A stretch of 64,000 nt of DNA from Synaphobranchus kaupii (GCA_029718625.1 CM056376.1:110589576-110653575); one strand, 5' to 3'. Shown: positions 1 through 14,476, counted from the first letter of the stretch. Notes: generated by a model not told the origin, from the letters alone. Made by a program: numbers and translations.

Positions 1-2437
1 TACATGTTGAATTCCAGCGTGGGGCCCTGAGCAGAGAAGTCTATTTACATCTCTTGTTCACAGAAAAAAAATCACCAGAGGGCAAAACCGTTGCTGCAGC
101 TCGGACCACCTAAAACAGATCAGTGTTGCGGAAAGGGTAGTTTCACGGGTGCCGACAATGTGATAATAATGTGGGCGGTGGATTTTTGATTACCCTGAGT
201 GTAAGATTATACCACTGACTCTCTCTCTCTCTGGGGCACAATGAGAAGAATAAAAGTAACCGGCCCCCACACGTAAAATCAATGAGTGACTCTCTTAGCA
301 ACATCAGCATTTAGCGAAATGCATTAAAACAAAAAAACAATCTTTTGTCGACCCGGCCCACAATAATCCTGCTTTTCTTCTATGTTTGACCCTTTAAGAA
401 ATGGCTTTGGGTCATTTGTCAGGGTCCTTGTTTGTGTGAAGCTGCGCTTGGCTGGTGGGAAGCCACACAAATGGGTTTTTTCAGGTGTGCAATGTTAATC
501 CAAACCCTTTTTTCAGCGGCTTTGCTCTGGCTCAGTCTAAGGAAATACTCACACCACAAAACAAATAAATAAATATGGGATGCGCGTGGATTAATTAGAG
601 GCCTGCGCTGCTCAGACAAAAGCAGTGTGGTTGGACAGAACCCTTTTTTATCCACTTATTGGGTTCGGGTTTATTTTAATCACCGCAGTGGACCTCTCTC
701 CTCTGCTGGCATTTAAAACATGAGCTAATGTTCTGATGTCAATCCTCCTACAAAAACAAACAACATGTTATGATGTGTGTTTGCCCAGCAGAAACTGCAT
801 AATGTACAGTATGCTTTGAATGCCATTTAATCAATTGTCGAGGAAGTAAGGTTTAAGGAAAAATGCGTTTATTTTTCTGAATCCAGCAGTTCTACCACTC
901 AACGCCCTTGTTAAAATGCCCAGCACTCTGAATACTGAACACAAGCAGTATCGTGTGCTAAAACCCCCTCAATCAACCACACATTTAATAAATTGAATTG
1001 AATAATTATTATTAAAAATGACAATCATCAATTCAATCGCTGAATTAATTGATAGGTCAGTCGAACAGTAACCTGGTGGATCAACCAACAAGTCAAAACA
1101 AAGTCTAAATCAGGTCTTTAGATTAAATAATTTTATTGCAGGAAAAATCATCAATTACAGTAATGAATTGGAATCGTACATTCATTAATGAACGTAGGCT
1201 CGCTGCTTATAATTTACAAAAAGGAAGTCATTAAAACCATATGTTAAATTGAAATTACCAGAGAAGAGAGATCAACAAGAACTTGCCAGAATAATCCAAT
1301 TTCAGCACAGGATGAATAAAAGAAATGCCAGCTATAAAACTCAGCGGTCACGAGTTTACAAAACCAAAGAAAAAATCTGTCTGTAGACTCCAGGAATTCT
1401 GCAGTACTCCACTCACAGAACTTTCCCCGCTCCACAGCCCCCAGCTTAGTTAGCCAACAAAACAATAAGAAACCCCAGTAAGAAAAAAGCCAAGTTTCTC
1501 CTTCGGCTCCACCATAAATACCTTTCTACCCAAGCATTGAGGACCTGTGCCCTGATTGGGTGATGTGAGGTAAAGTTTGGAAGGACGGGGGGTAGGGGAT
1601 CATACTCCTTTCATGACCAGGACGGCTTATCCAAAAGCTGACAAATTCACTTAATTAATGTGCAGTTGAATAAAAGTATCTGATTTAAAATGTAAGTATC
1701 AAAAGTAAACATAAACATAGCTAACCGGTTTAACAATTTAGAACCTTAACGTTTGTCCTAGTCTCAGCCTCAGCCGCTTTGATGCATTTCGTACACAGAG
1801 TCTGATGCATAGGCTTTCATAAGCTGGGTAGAACTGTGGAAAACTGACAGTCAGCACTCATTGGCTAGCAGCACTGTCAATCACAGGAGTGTGTGCGTAT
1901 ATCCGGTACGACGAGGTGCATTGGGTTTTATCAGTCCGCCAGGAAACAAGTTGTGCTAACTAATTGGAAGCTCGCAAATGCTGCAAATCCATCAAGAACA
2001 ATGAGTGTTTCGGACCAAGAGCTTAACGCTGGATTGAAGAAAGTTTTTGAAGTTCACAACATTTCTTCAGTGTGATAGACTGTTTTACAAGAGATCACTG
2101 TGTCATTTGTGTAAATTTGTTTCACGCGAGTCTGTTTTGTAGCATTGTTTCTGAATCGACCGCTATCTGTACCGCCTCAATACGTCACGGAACATAGACG
2201 GTCTGTGGTTGGTTATATTGCATGTCAATCAAAGGCGCCAACTTGTCAAAGTGGGCGGCTCTTTACCGTGTTAGGCAAGTCTATGGACCAGACTTTGTGT
2301 TTATCACAAAGTCTGGCCTTCACAAGACGACGTTTGCCACATCACCCTGTAACGTTAGCAGCTAGCTAGCTACTCACTACTTTCATATATTTGAGATTAA
2401 TATCGCAACCAGGAAACAACTACGCTAACTCAAAAAC
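1..2437. other. Non-coding DNA, no gene recognised
   Basis: No open frame here resembles a known protein. The stretch is AT-rich with a short CT run near 217-232. At 2001-2075 an ATG opens a 24-codon frame (MSVSDQELNAGL...) in slightly GC-richer sequence, which could be a captured exon or chance. At 2288-2316 there is a perfect 12-bp hairpin (ccagactttgtg / cacaaagtctgg, 5-nt loop). Confidence 0.6.
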
Positions 2438-2440
2438 ACT

Positions 2441-3951
2441 GGCTGTGTTCCATTATGCATACTTGCACTCTAGTGTTTGTAATTAGTGCAAGTATGCAAA
2501 AATCAAGTATATTCTAAAATCCCCGGATGTGGACTTCCGTACTTGACAAGACCCAGAATTTCGATGCACACTTGTATGGATTTTTCATTCCCAGAGATTA
2601 TTGCGCTAACCATAGACTGTACAAAAATAGCGTAACATGGCATGTAACCAAAACTGTCTCACGAGAGAGACGGTTCACTCAGTTAAAATGTAAAACACCA
2701 CGACCAATATTGCTGCGGTAGCCTACCTATAAGCTCCAGGTGTGCCATTTTTCGACTCCCCTGCAGATGAATGCCTTGCGCCTTTCTTTTGCTTAATTTC
2801 TCCAGTTAAAATGTAAATGATAATACTGTGGGTTGTGGTACGAGCTATGAACCATGAATTGTATATTGTTCTATTGATTGTGGTTGACGATAATGTAAAG
2901 AGTAACGATGTTGAACACATCTTTTTCACTGACAGGCAGAGGGTGGGATATCTTTCAAGTGTCACTAATCGAAGTGCAATGTATGACACTCAAGAAAATT
3001 AGCCTACAGTAGCCTACGGTGCCTTAATCACGTCTCTTAATAATAGGCTATGCTATTATTTAATATCATACTAGTTTCGCTTTGAATTGTGACACTTGAA
3101 TATTCCACCTTCTGCCTGCTTTTTACCTCTTTATTTTATGGTCCACCTCAATCAATAAGAACAATTAGCCTACAATTCATAGTTCATAGCTATGTTGAGT
3201 ATGCTCGTACCATAAGCCACAGAATTATAATTTTAAATTTAATTGGAGAAATTAAGCAAAAGAGAAGCGCATAGCAAATCGCCTAGCTTGACAAGTGTGT
3301 TTATGTGAAGGGGGTGCTGCAGGGGAGTCGAAAAACGGCACAAAATTACACCGGCTCCATAGTTAAATAAGCATACGTTTTTCCGGAAACTGTACCGTTA
3401 ACCGAAGCTGAGCTTGTGACAGTTCCTGACAGCATGACCTAAGCAGTAAGTAGAGTATGTCTGCATTATATTTAAGGCATCTTGCTATTCCGTTTTACTG
3501 CTGGTATGAGATTATCTGGCCTGATTCCGCCATTGCTTAGGTCGGGCTGTCCGTAACTGAGATAAAACGATTGCCTCGGGTCACACACGCAGTAGCTAGT
3601 TTCACCATGGCAGTATGTCTTAAACAATGAAAATACTAAATTTGGCTAAATAATATTTATTGTAAATAATGCGATACACCATAACATTTGTAGTTAATTT
3701 CAAATGCTTAGTCCTAATGGTCCTAACTGTACCGTAGCTAGGTTATCTAGTAAGATAATTCTTGGCGGTGATTGTATTGTTTTTCCTGTGTAAGGTCAAG
3801 TGTAGGCTATTCTGCTGACTACAAGCGTGTTCCAAAATTGAAGCATATGCTCTTGCATACTATCAAGTGCGTTCTAGCTAGTGTAATTGGAAGAATGTAC
3901 TATCTAAAATGCAAGTACCTAGAACGCAAGTATGCATAATGGAACACAGCC
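2441..3951. mobile_element. Foldback DNA element, about 1.5 kb, 3-bp TSD
   Basis: The ends are inverted copies: ggctgtgttccattatgcat on the left and its complement ending ggaacacagcc on the right. Both are flanked by the same 3 bp, act (2438-2440 and 3952-3954). Inside, about 2690-2990 and 3090-3380 form a long imperfect inverted repeat; for example, the 'cagttaaaatgtaaatgataat' zone on the left has its diverged complement on the right. No transposase frame remains, so the element is non-autonomous. A 3-bp duplication fits PIF/Harbinger-like insertion, but act is not the usual TWA target, so the superfamily is open. A second element with the same terminal motif lies at 61462-61911. Confidence 0.7.
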
Positions 3952-3954
3952 ACT

Positions 3955-5759
3955 GACACGCTGCACACATCACTCTGGGTAACCCGGATCACGCTCTGCA
4001 CACATCAGTCTGGGTAACCCAGATCAAGCGTAGCCTACTACAAAGCAGCAGAAAAAATTTGGACAGACAGACCGACCGACCACAGAGTGACAATACTAGC
4101 TGCTGGTCGCAGTTTAAAATCACTGAAAAACAATGTGGTGTTTATGAGACTCGCGTCTGTTTATAGTGTAAGCAACTGACATTGTGGGTGGTGAGACAAT
4201 GAGGTGTGTTCTTGATTACTATTGGCTGTGGCTGTACTGCATGCACAAATCACACAAGGCATATGCAAACCCCTGACATTCTAACTTATAAAGTGAATTT
4301 TAAATAATTGAAACATCAATCTGCTTAAGCCCTTTTGGAAGGTGTTGCCATTACGAAAGGTCCCTATTTTGCTCCGGTAGTGCATTCTTATGTCCTTGTG
4401 TCCAAACGAACATGAAGACATTTTATTTCCACAAAATCTCCTGTTCTCAGTCAGTAACTGCAATTAATTTTGTTTTCATATAACTTCAATAAAGGTAAGA
4501 AAAAAACCAACACTTTCATTATTTATATTACTTTATTGTGAATAAACCTGATTGACAAATGTTGACTGAACCAATAGCTCTGCCTCTATTTTCTTGCGAA
4601 ATTTACAGAATGAGTGTCGGAAGTTGTTTCGGCATAAGATTTCTCTTTCCAGTTCTTTGTGTAGTCACCTACAGTTACCATGCTCAGCGCTGACACTCCC
4701 ATTTCATCGCAAGTGTTTGAAAGATTTGATTGAGGTGCTCATCTACGCTCTGGCGCTGGGATAATAGGAAATGGTTCACTTTTAAGTGCTTTATTCAGTC
4801 CAATATCCTGACATAAAGAAAACAACACAAGTGGCCGTCAAAATTGCGACAGGTAAATGCAATCATGAATGAGGAATGTCAAACAGAGAAGGTAAGATGC
4901 TGCTTTCATGATGGGCCATGAACGGAAATGAATAAAAATTGGTCAAAATAAAATATCTCATTATTCACTAGGCTAGCCTACTGACCAGGCTTATTATAGC
5001 CTATTATTATTATTGTTGTTGTTGTTATTGTTTTTCTATTGTTGTTACTGTCGTTGTAGGTGTTGTTAACATTAATAATAATATTAATAAGTTATTAATA
5101 AGTATTACTTTCAATGAGTATTGTTTTACAAATCACCTCCCCGCTAAGGCTACGACAAGTTTACAGCCCATTTTTAGGCAAAAAGACATACCGGCAGACT
5201 TGCTCATATTTCATATTTTCTCCCTGCTCTTAAAGTCTGTGGCTTGAATGTACCTATTAAATTCCTCGCATATGTTGTGTAGGCCTATGTGCATCGAACT
5301 AAATTACGAGATATTGCGCACACGTAACCAATTCATACGAATAGGTAGGCTATAGGCTAATTTCAATCAGTGGTCAAACGCAATATTGGTTGAAAAATTG
5401 CTTGCATTCATGGCCAAATAATCTTTATTCATGTCCACGAATATGCGAATCATAGGCTACGCTTAGTTTTTAGTTTTTTATTGTTAGCCTAGAAAGCCTT
5501 TCACATTTTATTTCACTTCGGTTAAAAGGAACAGGTTTAGACCTTTGTGGGAAAAAGGTGCTTGCTCAATAGAACCTCGCGTGCACTCTTCGTTCACCCA
5601 TCAGAGTCTAAAGTTCTCCACACTGAATCACACATAGGCTATGTTAAACAAGCGGTTTTGTCGCTTCACCAACACACCAGTCCGACGCGCTATGTGGGAC
5701 TCCGTGGAAATTCACCTGATTATGCTGCACTCTCTTCTGTAACGAACCTTGCATATTAC
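3955..5759. other. Non-coding DNA upstream of hs3st1
   Basis: No gene or clear repeat unit seen. A loose trinucleotide tract (tta/ttg repeats) lies near 5000-5110. The stretch immediately precedes the probable first exon of hs3st1, so promoter-proximal control elements could lie here, but none can be named from sequence alone. Confidence 0.4.
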
Positions 5760-6127
5760 CGTAACACCATTACGCTGGACTGAGTCAGGACAGGAGGGGA
5801 ATAGGAGGGGCGCTCTCTGTAAGCGGTGGGCGTGCGCGAATGTATCAGGGGAAATACTCGCGGAGGATTCAGTCGCTCGCAACTTTCGCAATCCTGGTAA
5901 GCGAAGAAGCCACAATTTGGAGACGAGGAGCACCGAGCGGGGTCACAGTGCTGCTTTGGCTGACAGACAGTCGATCCATTGAGAGGACGTTGAAAGATCT
6001 CGGGCTTGCCTTTGAAGTCATTTTGTCGCGTATTTTTGTGATGTTCTTTATCTAATACCACTAAGCACGCATGGAAATCGGCGGTCCACAATGCCTTGTT
6101 TTGAAGACATGGATATATCGCTGGAAG
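5760..6127 (+). promoter_or_regulatory. hs3st1: Probable hs3st1 promoter / first non-coding exon
   Basis: This block is clearly richer in G+C and CpG than its surroundings, with GGGGCG- and GTGGGCG-like boxes near 5806-5832. It ends at a good splice donor, ctggaag|gtaaaac, at 6127/6128. An acceptor with a T-rich tract (attcttttag) lies at 6161 + 2 kb, i.e. 8180, just before the purine-rich leader of the hs3st1 coding exon. HS3ST1 genes typically have upstream non-coding exons and a single coding exon, so this is inferred to be exon 1 with its promoter. The transcription start is not visible, and short frames across it are not conserved-looking. Confidence 0.4.
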
Positions 6128-8180
6128 GTAAAACAAAAAATGCAAAAGAAAACACCGCGATTATGTTTGTTAGCTACTAGTAGTAAATATTCTCAATTAA
6201 TTGCTGTGATTGGTTTCATCATGAGTTGGACGATAATATATTTTAGTCAATCGCATCGTTTGCAAATTCACATTTATGCACCTTTAGTGCTAATTTATGC
6301 AGGCTACGTTTTGTTAGCTTTTGACTGAATTGTAAACGGGGTATATTTGATAGCCATTGTTTTAGCCATATTATTGTTTGGAGAATGTGTTATTAATATG
6401 GTTCTTGAAAAAAAAGTTTCACTCAAAAAAAAAAATGTTTTTCCTCCTGTAAGGTTGTATGTCTTGTTGACAGACACTCACTTCTTGAGCTGCGCGTAGT
6501 GTGCGCGAACTGAACAGACGAGTGAAAGTTGTTTTTTTGGTGGCCAAAGGACGGCGCGTGCCTTGTTCATGGATTAAATTATGAAAAACAAGTAAGCAAT
6601 GCAAAGCAATGCATCAATGTAGGCTAGTGCCACAATTCCACAGACCGTCTGATTTTATATTACGACTGTAGGTTGTCGTCGAGTTTACCTCTATGTGAAA
6701 ACATGCATCAATCCTCACATAATTAGGCTATTGAAAGTAGCAGACAACTACAGTTTAGATTTCATCCGAATTTATCGACCTAGCCGCTTTGCAGATGCCC
6801 AATGTTACACTGTAATTTAGGCTAGCCTACATGTGGGGACGAAATGGACTGCATTCAACATTCTGCATTCCTACAGCTCTACTGCACCCTATAACACGTC
6901 GGGAGGAAAGTAGCCTACAACGCAAAACAAACTGGTGACATCTGTTTCTGTTTAGAGTGTTAAAATCCCGTGATCAAGGACCAAGGCTTGAACATTTTCT
7001 TTACCCCAAACATGCTGGTTGCCCCCTCGGAGAGGCTGCACTTTTGCTGTTTTCAGTGTCAGTATTAATTTCACCGACAATCACGCGAATACACGTGAGG
7101 CGCGTAGTCTGTTTTGTGTGATCCATGAGCTACATGGTTTCTATGTCATTAATATGGTAAGTAAATAGTCACCAGAACATTGTTATCCTGGCTTCATGTG
7201 GTCGACTAGGCTACTTTTTCAGTTTGTGTCGGGTATCCTATTGTTGTTGTTAATAATGACGAACGCGTTTTCTCACAATTGCCGCTAGATTTATGACTGA
7301 CATTAGCCTAAATGGTTTAGCCTTTTTTATTCTATAAAATTCACAGGGTGTCACACAAATAAATTATAGTTTTATAAAACGTTATTTGCAGCTTTGCTAT
7401 AGTCCAGGGAAGATGACAATGCATAGTTCTGAGAAATAGCCTAATAATAATAATAATAATAATAATAGGCTACACATCCTCCTAAACAGTTTTTTTGTAC
7501 GTGAGGTTATCTACCGTGCGGCTTTAATGGCAGCTAAACGAGCAGTTATTTATGTTTTTTCTCAGTAAATAACAGCTCTTCTAATACACTAGCTGCTACC
7601 GAGAAGCAATAGTAGATGCATAGCTCGACGCATATTAACAAGCGTTGCTTTCTTGGTGAGCGTTTTTCCTAACAGAAGGTCAGAGGGATGCTTAAAAACA
7701 AACGTTTTTATTTTTTAGCACGATGAAGTTATCCCCCCAATCATTACCTGGCTCATTTGAAGGTTTCACGTGATACAGCAGGTTTCTTCACGTTATGAGT
7801 ATAACAATTACACAATTACAATTATAATAATTGTAGTTTGTGATTGTGAATATGAGAGACTATGGTTTGAAAGATTCCCACATACAATGAGTGCATAGCC
7901 TATGTTCCTTCAGAGTAAATAATTAAAGTGTATTCATTTGCATGCTTTTACATTTTGAATATCCATTGGTATGTCCAATATCACATCTCCTGAAATGACC
8001 ATTATGTCCATTTTTGAACAGAACATACTCGTTTCCACATTTTTTACACCCATTTTCACACAAAGGCTAAATCCGTTTTGTTTTCCCCCCTTCTTCTTTT
8101 GCTGGGATTCCCTTTGTTTCATTATGGCATGTGGCAACTCAGGTTGAATTTAACTGTTTGCCATTATTTTATTCTTTTAG
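6128..8180 (+). other. hs3st1: Probable intron 1 of hs3st1
   Basis: Inferred intron between the donor at 6128 (gtaaaac) and the acceptor ending ag at 8180. The content is AT-rich and non-coding, with an (aat)n tract at 7443-7467. No internal gene or transposon was recognised. Confidence 0.4.
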
Positions 8181-9388
<1,208 letters not shown>

Positions 9389-9977
9389 GCTTAGGGTTTT
9401 CATTTTGTTTTTGTTTTTTAAAATATAATATATGTACCAAACCTGAACACACCCAACCCCCACCCTGCCAGCAGTATATACCTATAAGTATTATCAGTAA
9501 ACTTGTTATATTTTATATGAAAACTAAATGCGGAAAAGTAAAATAACCAGCGTACAGTATAAATATGACACGCAAGCTAAATATATTTTTTTATGTTTTG
9601 AAATTAATTCAGCTAGGGGATAAGAAAAGAACGGCGCTTAGTTTTTTTTGTTTGTTTCTTATTTTGATTCCTATTTTCCTAGGTTGGATGAGGGAAAAGG
9701 TCAAGTTTGCAATGCAAGATAAATAATTTTCTGTGTTTCAGAAATTAGAATTAGCTTTTAGAATTGGTGACATGATGCATTTGAGAGCCCTCTTCTCTTC
9801 CCTCTTCATCACGTGTGTCTACTGTTGTTTTTTGACACATTCAAATCATGGAGTCTGTATGCTGGAAATAAGGTTTGTCCCACTTCAGTGCCATCATGCT
9901 ATGGGTGCTGTCAAAGGTCAATGTCAACAGTCACTCAGTGTTGTTTCGTCCCATATGCAAATGTAAAACATGGAAGC

Positions 9978-10011
<34 letters not shown>

Positions 10012-10420
10012 GGGATGAGATATATTGTATTATGAAATTATGGTATTATATGAAATTGCAAATGAAGAAGCTATGGTTTGGTTTTGGTCTCTGGAAATGT
10101 AGTTACACCACAGAAGAAACAATACGCCATATAATTTTGTGAGTGTACATGTGCTGCTATGTTTTATTTTATTTTGTTTGCTTGTTTGTTTTTTAAATTT
10201 TTTGTGTTATGTCTGGTGCATTTAATTAGAAAATACAGTTTTAAGATTGTTTTCAAATGAATAATTCTTCATAAGAGACCTTATATGAAATTTGTATTAT
10301 AGTCATCTTACGTTGCATTACCATGTATTAATATGTCTATAATAGCATTCTGTAAATATTAACAAATTACTTTTATAAGTGAAGGATTAACATGTTAATA
10401 AAAATGTATTTTTATTACTC
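9389..10420 (+). other. hs3st1: hs3st1 3' UTR with poly(A) signal
   Basis: AT-rich sequence after the TAA stop, with no other gene. An (att)n tract lies at 9978-10011. A consensus AATAAA at 10397-10402 (ttaataaaaatg) is followed by T-rich sequence and is the best candidate end, giving a 3' UTR of about 1 kb. Polyadenylation site use is inferred. Confidence 0.5.
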
Positions 10421-10450
10421 GCGATTGTATGATTTTATTTTATTTGTTTC

Positions 10451-10558
10451 TACTGTAAATGATGTACGGTAATGTATGTGTGTTTGTACTTTACATGATG
10501 TACGGTAATGTATGTGTGTTTGTACTGTAAATGATGTACGGTATTGTATGTGTGCTTT
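10451..10558. repeat. 36-bp tandem repeat, 3 copies
   Basis: Unit tact(g/t)taaatgatgtacggtaa... repeats at 10451, 10487 and 10523 with few changes. It lies just beyond the inferred hs3st1 poly(A) site. Confidence 0.85.
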
Positions 10559-10918
10559 GTCACAGATGTGCTGTAGTCTGGTTCCGGTGTTCTCCAGCTC
10601 TCCAGAGCTGAGGCTCAGAGTACAGCAAAGTGAAAACAGACCGTGGCCGTTAACTTTAACTGTGTTCACATTGAACGCTTTTTCTTTATAGCTGTATTAG
10701 CTTGTGTACTAAGCTCAGGGAATTCCTGCTAGGGGTCTCCACCCCGTTCTCAGAAGAACATGCTGTGTTTGTCATATGACTTTACTGTAGCTCTGCCTGT
10801 AAAGGGGAAAGAGTCCATACGGTGTACTGATGTGAACAGAATTTAAAAAAGGGAAGTGGTACCCATACGAGTTAGTATTGGAGGAGGGCCTCTCTCCTCT
10901 CCATTTCAGACTTTATAC
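10559..10918. other. Non-coding, nothing recognised
   Basis: No coding frame or repeat family recognised between the 36-bp repeat and the MITE at 10919. Confidence 0.5.
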
Positions 10919-11218
10919 CAGAGGTGGGCAATGAGGGCCGTGTCTGTTTCTGGTTTTCATACTTCTGGCCTTAATTACTTAATTAGCCCTATCATTTATA
11001 ACATCTGACATCTTAGCTGCATTTCTTGTTAAATGACAGACAAAGACTGTTCTTGTCTCCCTATATGAAACGTTTTTCTGTGATGTAATATAAGGTTCGA
11101 TACGAGTGAGCTAGTTCTGGTGTATACAGCCAATTTTTTCTCGTTTAGCCAGGTTAATTGGTGCGAAAAAAAACCTGCATACAGTCCGGTCCTCCGGGTC
11201 CGGAATTGCCCACCCCTG
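10919..11218. mobile_element. hAT-type MITE, 300 bp
   Basis: Ends cagaggtgggcaat and attgcccacccctg are inverted copies with one mismatch. The flanking 8-mers ctttatac (10911-10918) and ctctatac (11219-11226) differ at one base and fit the hAT target pattern nTnnnnAn. No coding capacity. Confidence 0.8.
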
Positions 11219-11294
11219 CTCTATACAGATTGAGGACAGGATGCATTCAAGGATGCAGGATGCATCCTCCTTGTGCCTGTAAGTGTTTTCACTG

Positions 11295-11690
11295 CAGTGG
11301 TGTTGGAGATCAGGTCCATTTTCAATTCAGTCGGTTCAGTTCATGAATTGAAGAATGCTCACATTGTTTTGTTTCTCAGTTTAAGTATTGAATTTAAATT
11401 AATTTCTTGAATTGACTGGATCGAAAATGAATTGACTGCACGGCACCCCAAACCCCGGGCTCCTCCCTCCCACCCGGAAAACACAGAATCCACCAAAAGA
11501 GAAAAAAAAATGTCCTGCAGAATATGCAGGGCCTTTTTTTTCTGTAAAAAAAAGTGATAGGCCCATTATATAAATTCAAGGTTAGGGTCAATTACATTTC
11601 AGCCGGTTCAATCAATTAAGGAATGAATTTCAATTTATTTCTTGAATTGACAGATCGACTGAATTGAAACAGAATCTGACCCCAGCCCTG
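11295..11690. mobile_element. Degenerate palindromic MITE
   Basis: The left end cagtggtgttggagatcagg and the right end ctgaccccagccctg are diverged inverted copies. Inside, ttcaattcagtcggttcagt-type sequence recurs in inverse near 11600-11670. No convincing 8-bp duplication is visible, so the boundaries are approximate. A single similar end (cagaggtggggtcagatcc) occurs at 27001. Confidence 0.4.
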
Positions 11691-12516
11691 CGCAACCCTG
11701 CCGAGATATGGTATGGAGCTGTTTTGCAGACCCCTGCAGATTCTGGGGCTTACTCTACTTTATTTGCATTACAAATCCATCCAGATGGATAGGTCCTGAA
11801 GTGCTCCCAACGAAGAACACTCAGTCAAGGGTGCATTATCCTACTGTACCTCTGCCAACCAGGCCACCATGGATTCGATCCTATGGCCTTCAACCATATC
11901 ATTTCCCAAACCAGTGTCCACAATGCCATGTTCTGTTAAATGGGAATTTACCACATGGAATTATGGGATTTTATTTTTGCCTTTCACAGTGTGGAGAACT
12001 ACAGCTATATTAACATGACAGCAATATAATCTACTGATGATAAGCTGACCGTACTGTATGTTATGTTAGTCAGTGGGAAAATAGAGAAGTAAATAATTCT
12101 ATTGCAGTTATGAGGTTTTTGTGTACCAGAAACAATAGATAGCCTTTAATGTGGTTTTGCCTTTTTGACCTTCTAACCTTGATCCTGTGCTGCTGTTTGC
12201 CTGATGTTGCCTGGTGCACTGACTGCGTGCCATTCCAGCCTTTAACCCCTGGCACTCTCACAGATCGGACACCTGTTTCGGATTCTGTGCGTTAATGCCC
12301 ATGTCTCCTCGGTTGGCATAGCCCATGCCCTTTGGCTGAGAGAGCACTTCTTGGCATCATTTTTGTAATCATTTTCTTTCCTGTTGGGCTTTAGCTCAAT
12401 GTTTCAGCTGTTTAATTTTAACATGTGCTTTAGTCGATCAGCTAAAAAAAGAGGGCCTGATTTCTAAAGCTTTATGCGTTTTAGGCTTGGGTTGGAAAAT
12501 GACTCTGGTTAAAAAT
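11691..12516. other. Non-coding, nothing recognised
   Basis: No recognisable gene or repeat. Short frames here have no family resemblance. Confidence 0.5.
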
Positions 12517-12662
12517 ATGGCCACCATTAGCTAATCAACGTATAGTATTGATCTGGATGTGGAATTACTACTGAAGCAAATATATATACATGGCCAACAT
12601 TAGCTAATCGATGTATAGTATTGATCTGGATGTGGAATTACTACTAAAGCAAATATATGTAC
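12517..12662. repeat. 73-bp tandem duplication
   Basis: Two head-to-tail copies beginning atggcca(c/a)cattagctaat at 12517 and 12590 differ at only a few bases, so the duplication is fairly recent. Confidence 0.85.
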
Positions 12663-12959
12663 ACCACTATACGTAACATGTACATACACACACATATGTA
12701 CTGTATGTGCATAAAATGTCATGGTTTGTTGGATTTCTTAAAATAAATATAGTTTATTTTCCATTAATTTACTGGAAAATTAACTATTTCTCTTAAATAT
12801 CATACTCATCTATGACTGCAGTCTCACCTCCCTGCAGCCAAGTGCAGCTTGCTTGTGTTTGCCGGTTGCAACTATTTACTTTTGTTGTTTATTTTAAACT
12901 AACGAAACAATGCGTAATTAATGGAAAAGATGATTAAAGACAACCCACATTAAGGCAGT
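12663..12959. other. Non-coding, nothing recognised
   Basis: AT-rich sequence without a recognised feature. Confidence 0.5.
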
Positions 12960-13955
12960 GCATGTATGTTTTTAACCATGGTAAAAGTGTATTTTGATCT
13001 TTTTGCATGTTTTTTACCGTGGTAAAATTGTATAGTTTGATCTTTTTGCATTTTTAAACCATGGTCACATCATATTCTTTGATGTTTTTGCATGTTTCTA
13101 ACCATGGTAACAGTGTAGTTTTTTTCTGCATGTTTTTTTCTGCAGGGTAACGATGTATAGTTTGTTATTTGAGCAGGTTTTTAGCCATGGTAAAACTACT
13201 GCCTGTCCAAAAAAAAAGTCGGACTCATATTTTGTTGGACCGCCTTTAGCTTTGTTTAAGGCGCACATTCATTGTTTCAACAACCTTATGCAATGTCGCA
13301 ACATTTATTTCCGTCCTGAGTTGCATTGATTTTTGGCCGAGATCTTGTATTGACGATGGGAGAGTTGAACCACTCCGTAAAGTCTTCTCCAGCACATCCC
13401 AAAGACTTTCAATGGGGTTAAGGTCAGGACTCTGGTGGCCAATTCATTTATGAAAATGATTCCTCATGCTCCCTGAACTACTCTTTCACAATTTGAGCCT
13501 GATGAATCCTGGCATTGTCGTCCTGGAATATGCCCATTGATGGGATAGTCTGGTCATTCAGTACATTCAGGTACTCAGCTGACTTCATTTTATTGCTGCA
13601 TAACGTTGCTGAGCCTAGACCTGACCAATTGAAGCAACCCCAGATCATAACACTGCCTCCAGAGGCTTGTACAGTGGGCACTATGCATGACGGGTGCAAC
13701 GGCAACTTTTTTTTTGGCCAGGCAGTGTATATTTTGATGTTTATGCATGTTTTTAACCGCATGAATAGTATAGTATAGTTTGTTTTTGCATGTGTTTTAA
13801 CCACAGTTACAGTGTATAGATTGAGATTTGTGCATGTTATTAACCTTGGTAAAAGTGTATATTTTGATGTTTTGCATGTTTTGAACTACGGTAGCAGTGT
13901 ATAGTTAAGTTCTGCATGCTTTTAACCACGGTACTTGTGTATAGTCTGATGAGAA
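12960..13955. repeat. Diverged ~45-50-bp minisatellite split by a Tc1 derivative
   Basis: Repeated blocks of the type gcatgtttttaaccatggta + aaagtgtatagtttgat recur about a dozen times with much drift, on both sides of an inserted element at 13197-13727. The array runs on cleanly after the insertion (tatattttgatgtttatgc). Confidence 0.8.
13197..13727 (-). mobile_element. Tc1-like deletion derivative, copy A
   Basis: Ends tactgcctgtccaaaaaaaa and ttttttttggccaggcagtg are inverted copies, with the left one slightly mutated. The minus strand encodes the C-terminal half of a Tc1 transposase: [24 protein letters not shown] and, further on, the [11 protein letters not shown] zone read from 13395-13440. 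The N-terminal DNA-binding half is missing, and the frame is interrupted. The length and internal structure match the copies at 19165 and 36867. Confidence 0.85.
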
Positions 13956-14476
13956 GATACAGAAATAAACAGTTGAGGGAACCTGAATATCTTGTTCCGG
14001 TGTTCAGCTGATAAAGAAACAGGACCGCAGTGTTGATGTTTAGCGGAGTGAAACGCGCTCAGTGAACGTTCAGCGCGCTCTCCTTCAGAGAGATCTAGCG
14101 TGTAAACTTTGCACTTTACATTTGTGAAAGCTCCTGGGAGGAGTGGCTATAGTTGCCTGTTGAGCCCTGATGGTGATAAATGTAACCTTTAGCCCCTTTC
14201 AACATGGAACCCACAACATTGCCAGGTACAATTATCTGGGTTAGGTTGCGGTTTTCCCTGTTCACACATAGGTCTCCTTTACGGACAAACTCCGTGCCGA
14301 ATCAGATCACACATGACATGACTGTTCCGGATAGACTAGGCAAGGCAGGACAAGGAGTACAGGACAAATATTATCTTCATCTCTAAAATAATAGTTTTAG
14401 CAGCGATGTAACCTAAATCCTACTAACACACACTGGAGGGGAAAAAATGGCAAATGGGAATCAGTAATTTATTTGG

